From assembly GCA_964518725.1 (NCBI GenBank), contig CAZFKP010000039.1, forward strand, positions 1 to 11,395: a stretch of 11,395 nt of DNA. The letters are read 5' to 3'. Position 1 is the stretch's first letter. Each line of letters starts with the position of its first letter. Under the pieces are notes generated by a model that worked only from the letters and a program-made list of their open reading frames with translations, did not search any database and had not been told where the DNA came from. The stretch is from JANRKF01 sp964518725 (GTDB lineage Bacteria > Pseudomonadota > Alphaproteobacteria > Rickettsiales > SXRF01). This document shows, piece after piece, positions 1 through 6,131 of the stretch. The translations under genes were made by a program, and so were the position numbers.

Positions 1-944
1 ACCTGCTGGCCGTCGCGCTGATTATGCGCCACACGCTTTACGGAGAAACCATGGGAATTCCTGCGCTGGTCGCCACGCTGGCGCTGCTGTTCTATGGCAC
101 CGCCGTGCGCCACAATGCGCTATTTGCGCTACCGCCTCTTTGTTTCCTGCTGGCGATGGCGATAATTGGAAAACGCAGGCTGGCCGAGCTTCTAGGCCTT
201 GCTGTTTTGATATTTCTTCTGCTCGTCGGCAGCGTGCAGATCGTCAACCACGCCATCACTGTCAAGCGCATTGACACTGCCCATCAGCTCCTGCTGATCC
301 AGCTCACCGGCATGTCGCAGCGTACCGGTGATCCGACGCTGATACCAACATCCATCATGCTGCACCATGGCGTGACCTATCAGGAATATATGAAAATCGC
401 ACACTACAACCACGATTACACGCCGATGTATTTATTCCTGAGCGACGTGCCGCAGGAAATTCAGGAAACCAAGGAAAACTTTGTCGCGATGCTGCACAAA
501 TATCCGCTAGAATACCTCAGCTACCGTGCAACCATGTTCAAACACGTGCTGCGCTGGGGGCTGCCCTACCCTTATTACCCATTCCAGAAAATCACCGTTA
601 CCAAACCTGCCTTGAAAAAATGGGCGGGGGATTACCTCGATGGCACACGGGGAACGCCGTGGTTTTGGCCGTGGGTCTACCTAATGATAGCATGCGGCCT
701 GCTGGTTGCTGGAATCCGCGGCTGGTGCCGGAAACGGTCGGCTTGTCTCGAACTGACCCTATTGGCCGCATCCGGCATCTGCTACGTGCTTCCCTACTCA
801 TTACTGGCTCCCACAGCCGATTTTCGCTACAGTTACTGGCTGGTTATCAGCGCCATGATTAGGGTGATTTTGCTGGTTTACAGCCGTTTTCGGGCACAGA
901 TGGAGAGGGGCGTGGACGCCGCCTCCGGACACGGGGCTTCTTAA
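1..944 (+). CDS. Polytopic membrane protein, 3' part only; possibly GT-C glycosyltransferase-like
   Basis: The frame is open to the left edge (first whole codon at 3), so the true start lies outside; the ATG at 24 follows in-frame hydrophobic codons and is probably internal. Counting from that ATG, likely membrane segments are residues 11-28, 31-48, 54-75, 213-232, 241-261 and 268-288. A polar, aromatic-rich domain of about 135 residues (76-212) probably lies outside the cytoplasm. The RHNALFALPPL stretch (29-39) and the C-terminal DFRYSYWL (266-273) resemble, from memory, polytopic GT-C-type glycosyltransferases that use lipid-linked sugars. That assignment is inference; the membrane topology is what the sequence shows. 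The catalytic N-terminal part, where a GT-C acidic motif would sit, is missing. The stop is followed by the AT-rich spacer before clpS, so it probably belongs to a separate transcript. Confidence is high for a gene and low for its function. Confidence 0.8.
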   Translation, partial: LLAVALIMRHTLYGETMGIPALVATLALLFYGTAVRHNALFALPPLCFLLAMAIIGKRRLAELLGLAVLIFLLLVGSVQIVNHAITVKRIDTAHQLLLIQLTGMSQRTGDPTLIPTSIMLHHGVTYQEYMKIAHYNHDYTPMYLFLSDVPQEIQETKENFVAMLHKYPLEYLSYRATMFKHVLRWGLPYPYYPFQKITVTKPALKKWAGDYLDGTRGTPWFWPWVYLMIACGLLVAGIRGWCRKRSACLELTLLAASGICYVLPYSLLAPTADFRYSYWLVISAMIRVILLVYSRFRAQMERGVDAASGHGAS

Positions 945-958
945 TCCCCCTTCCCTTT
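933..958 (+). terminator. Weak terminator-like hairpin at the end of the membrane-protein gene
   Basis: GGGG at 933-936 can pair with CCCC at 946-949 around a 9-base loop that contains the stop codon, and a T-rich stretch follows (to 958). The stem is only four pairs, so this is a weak candidate. It is the only terminator-like structure I see between this gene and clpS. Confidence 0.2.
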
Positions 959-981
959 TAGCAATTTTCGCGTTATAACTC

Positions 982-990
982 TTATCCACA
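982..990 (+). promoter_or_regulatory. Consensus DnaA-box 9-mer
   Basis: TTATCCACA is an exact match to the high-affinity DnaA box known from E. coli R1-type sites. It sits alone in the AT-rich spacer upstream of clpS. I see no second consensus box nearby, so it is not evidence of an origin; it could be a DnaA-titrating or regulatory site, or chance. Confidence 0.35.
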
Positions 991-1002
991 AGGAAAAGCA
1001 AG

Positions 1003-1029
1003 GGTTTCAGCAATATTTATCAAGAAACC
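1003..1029. repeat. Short inverted repeat upstream of clpS
   Basis: GGTTTC at 1003-1008 is complementary to GAAACC at 1024-1029 across 15 bases. It lies about 75 bases before the clpS start, where an operator could be. Six-base arms this far apart are weak evidence. Confidence 0.2.
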
Positions 1030-1042
1030 ATTGCCAAACTTT

Positions 1043-1072
1043 CTTGCATTTTTAACCCTTTTGCAACCTCTA
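1043..1072 (+). promoter_or_regulatory. Candidate promoter of the clpS-clpA block
   Basis: CTTGCA at 1043-1048 is followed 18 bases later by CCTCTA at 1067-1072. The same -35 region also reads TTGCAT for a sigma-70 type promoter. The CTTG...CCT pattern has some resemblance to RpoH (heat-shock) promoters of alphaproteobacteria, but the -10 match is poor either way. Transcription would begin near 1079, giving a leader of about 25 bases before clpS. Confidence 0.25.
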
Positions 1073-1103
1073 CTTTACGGTGCTTTTAGCTTTTGGTGCC
1101 ACA

Positions 1104-1469
1104 ATGAACTTAGACGACGAGAAAATGTCCCATCGAATGGAAGCCCAGAATGGGGGGGAGAGTCAGGACGTCAGACATGATGGGCTGATGCTGGCGGAAC
1201 CGGAGGTGAAAACCAAACGTCCGCCCTTCTTCAAGGTGGTGCTGCTGAACGATGATTTTACGCCGATGGATTTTGTGGTGTTTGTCTTGAAAGACATCTT
1301 CCGCAAGAATCACGACGAAGCGATCAGCACCATGCTTGATGTCCACCATAAAGGTGCGGGCATTTGCGGCGTCTACACACGGGATGTGGCGGAAACCAAA
1401 GCCGAGCTGGTGGTAACATTGGCAAGGAGGAATGAGTACCCGCTGCAATGCCAGGTGGAAAAAGAATAA
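1104..1469 (+). CDS. clpS: ATP-dependent Clp protease adaptor protein ClpS
   Basis: ClpS is a cytoplasmic adaptor that binds bulky hydrophobic N-terminal residues of substrates and hands them to the ClpA N-domain for unfolding and ClpP degradation. The 121-residue protein has a variable, acidic N-terminal tail (about 1-38) and a conserved core. The core carries the LLNDDFTPMDF motif; N49, D50 and M55 match the N-degron pocket residues N34, D35 and M40 of E. coli ClpS, and H81 in MLDVHHKG matches H66. ICGVYTRDVAETK follows, also typical. The start is uncertain: ATG 1104 was chosen, but GTG 1080 (+8 residues) and ATG 1125 are possible, and none has a good ribosome-binding site. The tail is somewhat longer than in the 106-residue E. 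coli protein. It is directly followed by its partner clpA, the usual arrangement. Confidence 0.96.
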   Translation: MNLDDEKMSHRMEAQNGGESQDVRHDGLMLAEPEVKTKRPPFFKVVLLNDDFTPMDFVVFVLKDIFRKNHDEAISTMLDVHHKGAGICGVYTRDVAETKAELVVTLARRNEYPLQCQVEKE

Positions 1470-1470
1470 A

Positions 1471-1489
1471 CGGGGCCTCATCCGCCCCG
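1471..1489 (+). promoter_or_regulatory. Hairpin in the clpS-clpA spacer
   Basis: CGGGGC at 1471-1476 pairs perfectly with GCCCCG at 1484-1489 around a 7-base loop. It starts one base after the clpS stop codon and ends 10 bases before the purine-rich clpA ribosome-binding site. No T-run follows, so full intrinsic termination is unlikely; partial attenuation or protection of the clpS mRNA 3' end is more plausible. Confidence 0.45.
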
Positions 1490-1511
1490 GGCACCAAACG
1501 GGGGAACGCAC

Positions 1512-3845
1512 ATGTTGTCTAAGAACCTTGAGATCAGCCTTCACCGGGCACTGGCTCTTGCAAAAAAATATAAACATGAATATGCGACACTGGAGCATTT
1601 GCTTTATGCCCTGACCGATGATCAGGATGCACAGGCTGTCATGCGTGGTTGCGGCATTAATCTTGCCGATATTAAGAAAAACGTTTCCGAGTTTCTGGAA
1701 CAGGAACTGACCTCGCTGGTCGTGGACGAGTTGGAAGAATCGCGTCCAACCGCCGGTTTCCAACGCGTGATCCACCGCGCCGCCATCCATGTGCAATCGG
1801 CCGGCAAGAACGAAGTAACCGGCGCCAATGTTCTGGTCGCCCTTTTCTCGGAACGCGATTCGCACGCTGTATACTTCTTACAGGAACAAGAGCTCTCGCG
1901 CCTCGACGTAGTGAATTATATTTCGCACGGCATCGTAAAATACGAAGGCGCCCATAAAATCGCCGAGTGGCGCACCGACATGGATTCCGACGAAGAATCG
2001 CTTTCCAAGCCGCACGCCGCCAAAAAAGACGACAAAGAAAAAGACAAGGCGGATGCGCTGTCGCAATACACCGTCAACCTCAACAAAAAAGCCGAGACTG
2101 GCAAAACCGACATTCTCGTCGGCCGCGAAGAAGAAGTCGATCGCACCGTGCAGGTGCTTGCCCGCCGCACCAAAAACAACCCACTCTATGTGGGTGAAGC
2201 AGGCGTCGGCAAAACCGCCATTGCCGAAGGCCTCGCGCTACGCATCGTCCGCAAGGAAGTGCCGGATGTGCTCAAAAACACCATCATCTTCTCGCTCGAC
2301 ATGGGCGCCCTGCTCGCCGGCACGCGCTACCGCGGCGATTTTGAAGAGCGCATGAAAGCCGTCATCAAGGAAATCGAAAAAATTCCAGGTGCCGTGCTGT
2401 TCATCGACGAAATCCATACCATCATCGGCGCGGGCTCCACTTCAGGCGGAGCGCTCGATGCGTGCAACCTGCTGAAGCCGGCGCTTGCCCGCGGCAATTT
2501 CCGCTGCATGGGCTCGACCACCTATAAGGAATATAAAAACTCGATCGAAAAAGATCGCGCCCTCGCCCGCCGCTTCCAGAAGATTGACGTCGAAGAACCA
2601 ACTATCGAAAACTCGATTAAGATTCTCCGTGGCCTGAAACCTTATTACGAAGACCACCATAATGTGCGCTACGCGAGCAGTGCGATCAAGGCGGCGGTGG
2701 AGCTTTCCGCCCGCTACATCACCGACCGCAAACTACCCGATAAAGCCATCGACGTGCTCGACGAAGCCGGTGCGGCGCAAATGCTGTTGCCGGAAAACAA
2801 ACGCAAGAAGACCATTACCATCAAGGAAATTGAGGATATCGTCGCTAAAATGGCGCGTATGCCAGCGAAAACCGTGACGATGGATGATGCAGAGCTGCTG
2901 CGTAATCTCGACAAAAACCTGAAACTCGTCGTGTTCGGCCAGAACAACGCCATCGATGCCCTCGCCTCCTCGATCAAAATGGCGCGTGCGGGCCTGCGCG
3001 AAGAAGAAAAACCGATCGGCAATTACCTCTTCACCGGCCCAACCGGCGTCGGTAAAACCGAAGTGGCGCAACAGCTTGCGACCCTCATGGGTATGCACCT
3101 CATCCGCTTCGACATGTCGGAATATATGGAAAAACATGCGGTGGCGCGCCTCATCGGCTCGCCTCCGGGCTATGTCGGTTTCGATCAGGGTGGCTTGCTC
3201 ACGGACGAAGCGGACAAGCACCCCTACTCCGTCATCCTGCTCGACGAGATCGAGAAAGCGCATCCGGATGTCTATAACATCCTGCTGCAAGTGATGGATT
3301 ACGGACGCTTGACCGATAATAACGGTAAGACCATCAACTTCCGCAACGCCATCATCATCATGACCAGTAACGCAGGTTCGGCGGATGCCGCCCGCGCACC
3401 GATCGGCTTCACCAAGATCGACCGCGCCGGCGAGGAAACCGAAACCGTGAATAAAATGTTCGCGCCAGAATTCCGCAACCGCCTGGATGCGATCATTCCG
3501 TTCGCCCACCTCTCCGAAGACGTAGTGGCCAATGTGGTGAACAAGTTCATTTTCCGCTTAGAGTCGCAGCTGGCCGACCGCAACGTCACCATCAATCTCG
3601 ACGAAAAATCGCGCAAATGGCTGATCGCCCGCGGCTACGACCGTGCGAACGGTGCGCGCCCGATGGCTCGCCTTATTTCGGAAAAGATCAAGAAGCCGCT
3701 CGCCGACGAAGTGCTGTTTGGCAAACTCGCCAAAGGCGGCAGCGTCAAAATCACCGTGGTTGACGATGAGCTGGCGTTTAACATCGGCAAGCCAACCGCC
3801 GCGCAGCAGAAACAATCCGAGGCCGATCACGAATTGGTGGATTGA
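1512..3845 (+). CDS. clpA: ATP-dependent Clp protease ATP-binding subunit ClpA
   Basis: ClpA is a hexameric AAA+ unfoldase that threads proteins into the ClpP peptidase. At 777 residues it is close to E. coli ClpA (758). Order: a Clp N-domain (about 1-145, the ClpS docking domain), a charged linker (about 155-195), then two AAA+ modules. D1 has Walker A GEAGVGKT (228-235), pore-loop Y273 in TRYRGDFEER, Walker B VLFIDE (295-300) and arginine-finger candidates R353/R354. D2 has Walker A GPTGVGKT (509-516), pore loop GYVG (553-556), Walker B ILLDE (575-579), FRNRLD (654-659) and sensor-2 GARP (714-717). IGF at 631-633 occupies the place of the IGL/IGF loop that binds ClpP, so this is ClpA rather than ClpB. 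A GGGGGA purine stretch at 1500-1505 supports ATG 1512. It is 42 bases behind clpS and likely co-transcribed. Confidence 0.98.
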   Translation: MLSKNLEISLHRALALAKKYKHEYATLEHLLYALTDDQDAQAVMRGCGINLADIKKNVSEFLEQELTSLVVDELEESRPTAGFQRVIHRAAIHVQSAGKNEVTGANVLVALFSERDSHAVYFLQEQELSRLDVVNYISHGIVKYEGAHKIAEWRTDMDSDEESLSKPHAAKKDDKEKDKADALSQYTVNLNKKAETGKTDILVGREEEVDRTVQVLARRTKNNPLYVGEAGVGKTAIAEGLALRIVRKEVPDVLKNTIIFSLDMGALLAGTRYRGDFEERMKAVIKEIEKIPGAVLFIDEIHTIIGAGSTSGGALDACNLLKPALARGNFRCMGSTTYKEYKNSIEKDRALARRFQKIDVEEPTIENSIKILRGLKPYYEDHHNVRYASSAIKAAVELSARYITDRKLPDKAIDVLDEAGAAQMLLPENKRKKTITIKEIEDIVAKMARMPAKTVTMDDAELLRNLDKNLKLVVFGQNNAIDALASSIKMARAGLREEEKPIGNYLFTGPTGVGKTEVAQQLATLMGMHLIRFDMSEYMEKHAVARLIGSPPGYVGFDQGGLLTDEADKHPYSVILLDEIEKAHPDVYNILLQVMDYGRLTDNNGKTINFRNAIIIMTSNAGSADAARAPIGFTKIDRAGEETETVNKMFAPEFRNRLDAIIPFAHLSEDVVANVVNKFIFRLESQLADRNVTINLDEKSRKWLIARGYDRANGARPMARLISEKIKKPLADEVLFGKLAKGGSVKITVVDDELAFNIGKPTAAQQKQSEADHELVD

Positions 3846-3860
3846 CGATCGGATTGTATC

Positions 3861-4532
3861 ATGAAAATCACCGCCGAACCGTTTGACAGGCCACTACAGC
3901 AAGGGTGCGTCCGCTGCGAAACCACCTATTCCGATAACCCATCTGAACCGGGCATCGAGCTTAAAATAAGCCTCAGGGGTGCAAGCTGGGGGGTCGGAAA
4001 CCTGCATAACCATGAGCCTATTAAAGCCATGCTGGAAAAACTCCGCAAGGAAGTACCAGACATCAAGTTCTCCGGAGCCGGGTCGTCATTCACCGTATCT
4101 TCCAAAACGCTTGCCGGAACATCATCAGGCGAGCTTGCCGCAACCGGCTATGCGCTCTATAGCCACGCCCAAAAGATTGTTGAAACCGTGCAAAGCGCCG
4201 TCTCCACCCGTGATTTTCATATTCCATTGGAAGATGGCGGAGCATTCGACACCTTCTTGCGGATTGAAACCTTCGGCAGCAAACCGTACGTCGTTGTAGC
4301 TCCATGCAGCGATGATGACGTTCCCCCGTCGCCTGAACGATCCCAGGCCATTAGCCGCGTCATCCACACCGTCTGCGGCGCAGTACACAGCCTGGGTCAC
4401 AGAGCCATTATCTTGCATGATACGAGCGACCCTGCGAACCTTCCACTCGCCAGCATCCAGGTAAATGGCAATGTAGGGGGCATCTACCGGGCACTTGCCA
4501 CTGCGTTGGACAAGGCTGGGCAGGGGCGTTAA
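3861..4532 (+). CDS. Unrecognised 223-residue cytoplasmic protein downstream of clpA
   Basis: I do not recognise the family. The ATG is 15 bases after the clpA stop, so co-transcription with clpSA is likely, although the ribosome-binding site (GATCGGA region) is weak. No signal peptide or membrane segment is seen. The composition suggests a soluble mixed alpha/beta protein: strands near 33-38, 129-137 and 142-147, and helices near 52-63, 91-115 and 161-178. There are four cysteines: a CxxC pair (C16, C19), C149 and C172. The Ser/Gly-rich SGAGSSFTVSSKTLAGTSSG stretch (71-90) and the VNGNVGGIYRALATAL end (201-216) are the most family-like segments. It uses more rare codons (two AGG, one AGA, several GGA and GGG) than clpA or leuA, which may mean low expression or a different origin. 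Coding status is supported by the long open frame filling the gap between clpA and leuA. Confidence 0.75.
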   Translation: MKITAEPFDRPLQQGCVRCETTYSDNPSEPGIELKISLRGASWGVGNLHNHEPIKAMLEKLRKEVPDIKFSGAGSSFTVSSKTLAGTSSGELAATGYALYSHAQKIVETVQSAVSTRDFHIPLEDGGAFDTFLRIETFGSKPYVVVAPCSDDDVPPSPERSQAISRVIHTVCGAVHSLGHRAIILHDTSDPANLPLASIQVNGNVGGIYRALATALDKAGQGR

Positions 4533-4555
4533 GCGCCATTTCCAGCAAAAACCCC

Positions 4556-4584
4556 TTGCCAGCTTTCTGCCCTCGCCTTACTGT
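4556..4584 (+). promoter_or_regulatory. Candidate leuA promoter
   Basis: TTGCCA (4556-4561, 5 of 6 matches to the -35 consensus) and TACTGT (4579-4584, 3 of 6 to the -10) are 17 bases apart. Transcription would start near 4591, almost at the ATG at 4593, so any message from here would be leaderless or nearly so. The weak -10 keeps confidence low; read-through from clpA is the alternative. Confidence 0.3.
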
Positions 4585-4592
4585 GACGGGCT

Positions 4593-6128
4593 ATGACCCA
4601 AGATCGCATCATCATTTTCGACACCACCCTGCGTGACGGCGAGCAATCGCCCGGCATGAGCATGAACCTTGAGGAAAAACTCCTTGTGGCCGAAGCGCTC
4701 GATGCGATGGGTGTCGATGTGATCGAGGCCGGGTTTGCGATGGCGAGCGACGGTGACTTTGAAGCCATCCGCGCCATTGCCGGGAAAATCAAGAATTCCG
4801 TCGTGTGCTCCCTCGCCCGCGCCAAATCGGCCGATATCGAACGTGCCGCCGAAGCCATCAAACCGGCGGCGAACAAGCGCATCCACACCTTCATGTCTAC
4901 GAGCGAGATTCACCTAACGCACCAATACCGCATCGGCCAGCCCGAATGTTTGAAGATGATCGAGGACTCGGTGAAACTCGCCCGCAAACACACCGACAAT
5001 GTCGAGTGGAGCGCAATGGACGCAACCCGCACCGAGAAATCTTTCCTCGCTAAGTGCGTCGAGCTTGCGATCAATTGTGGCGCAACCACCGTGAACATCC
5101 CGGATACGGTGGGTTACGCAACGCCGGATGATTACGGCGCGCTGATTGCCTATTTAAAAAACACTGTGCCGAATATCGACAAAGCCATCATCTCCACCCA
5201 CTGCCAGAATGATCTGGGGTTGGCTACCGCCAACAGCTTGGCGGCCATCAGGAGCGGCGCCCGCCAGATCGAATGCACCATTAACGGCATCGGCGAACGC
5301 GCCGGCAACACCGCGCTCGAAGAAGTGGTGATGGCGATCAAAACCCGCAAGGATATGTACCCCTACGAATGCGGCATCGACACCACCCACATTATCCGCG
5401 CCAGCAAGCTGATCCAGAGCATCACCGGCGCCATGGTGCAGGTGAATAAGGCCATCGTCGGCGCGAACGCCTTCGCCCACGAATCCGGCATCCATCAGGA
5501 CGGCGTGCTGAAAAACGCCTCCACCTACGAAATCATGACGCCGGAATCGGTCGGCCTCACCAAGTCGAACCTCGTGCTCGGCAAACACTCCGGAAGAGCC
5601 GCGTTCAAGGACAAGCTCGCCAGCCTCGACATCGTGCTCGGCGATAACGCGCTGGAAGACACATTCATCCGTTTCAAAGAACTGGCCGATAAAAAGAAAA
5701 ATATTTACGACGAGGATATTTTCGCCCTGCTCGATTCCGAGGCCAACAAGAAGGACTCGATCCAGCTCGAATCGCTCTACGTCACCTGCGGCACCGTGCC
5801 GCCGCAGACGGCTATGCTCGCATTGCGGGTAGATGATAGCGTCCGCCGCGCCACCGTTGAAGGCTCAGGCCCGATCGATGCGGCGTTCAACGCCATTCGC
5901 GCCCTCGTGCCGCATGAAGCCAAACTTATTTTGTATCAGGTGAACGCCATCACCGAGGATACCGACGCGCAGGCAGAAGTAAACGTCCGCCTGGAAACGC
6001 CGGATGGCCGTATCATCAACGGCAACGGCTCGGATGTGGATACGCTGGTCGCCTCTGCCCGCGCCTACATCAATGCGCTGTGCAAGCTGAAAACATTGAC
6101 CGAGCGCCTGAGCCTCACGGATAAATGA
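4593..6128 (+). CDS. leuA: 2-isopropylmalate synthase (LeuA)
   Basis: LeuA condenses acetyl-CoA with 2-ketoisovalerate to give 2-isopropylmalate, the committed step of leucine synthesis in the cytoplasm. The 511-residue length is normal. The HMG-CoA-lyase-like barrel comes first, with signature FDTTLRDGEQSPG (9-21; R14 catalytic and D15 metal-binding by family knowledge). STHCQNDLGL (201-210) and NGIGERAGNT (231-240) follow, then AFAHESGIHQDG (293-304). The C-terminal regulatory domain (about 390-500, EGSGPIDAAFNAI at 423-435) is the leucine feedback module of the family. In the metal-binding HxH motif the second histidine is Gln (H203, Q205). No Shine-Dalgarno sequence lies at a useful distance from the ATG; ACGGG ends only two bases before it, fitting a leaderless or read-through message. 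It starts 60 bases after the unknown gene. Homocitrate and citramalate synthases are related, but the full-length match favours LeuA. Confidence 0.95.
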   Translation: MTQDRIIIFDTTLRDGEQSPGMSMNLEEKLLVAEALDAMGVDVIEAGFAMASDGDFEAIRAIAGKIKNSVVCSLARAKSADIERAAEAIKPAANKRIHTFMSTSEIHLTHQYRIGQPECLKMIEDSVKLARKHTDNVEWSAMDATRTEKSFLAKCVELAINCGATTVNIPDTVGYATPDDYGALIAYLKNTVPNIDKAIISTHCQNDLGLATANSLAAIRSGARQIECTINGIGERAGNTALEEVVMAIKTRKDMYPYECGIDTTHIIRASKLIQSITGAMVQVNKAIVGANAFAHESGIHQDGVLKNASTYEIMTPESVGLTKSNLVLGKHSGRAAFKDKLASLDIVLGDNALEDTFIRFKELADKKKNIYDEDIFALLDSEANKKDSIQLESLYVTCGTVPPQTAMLALRVDDSVRRATVEGSGPIDAAFNAIRALVPHEAKLILYQVNAITEDTDAQAEVNVRLETPDGRIINGNGSDVDTLVASARAYINALCKLKTLTERLSLTDK

Positions 6129-6131
6129 CGA

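Noticed and set aside
982..1029. A replication origin in the clpS upstream spacer
   Set aside because: Only one DnaA box and one weak inverted repeat are present; there is no box cluster, no unwinding-element repeats, and no origin-linked genes such as dnaA, dnaN, hemE or parAB nearby.
2733..3509. A 258-codon open frame antisense to clpA, and a similar 251-codon one at 1110-1865
   Set aside because: Both are opposite strongly conserved clpS/clpA coding sequence and encode His/Arg/Phe-rich, non-family-like proteins; they are mirror frames produced by codon bias.
1512..3845. ClpB or ClpC instead of ClpA
   Set aside because: There is no long coiled-coil middle domain as in ClpB, an IGF ClpP-binding loop is present, and clpS is immediately upstream, which together fit ClpA.
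4525..4537. GGCG-TTAAG-CGCC hairpin at the stop of the unknown gene as a terminator
   Set aside because: The stem has only four pairs, overlaps the stop codon and is not followed by a T-run.
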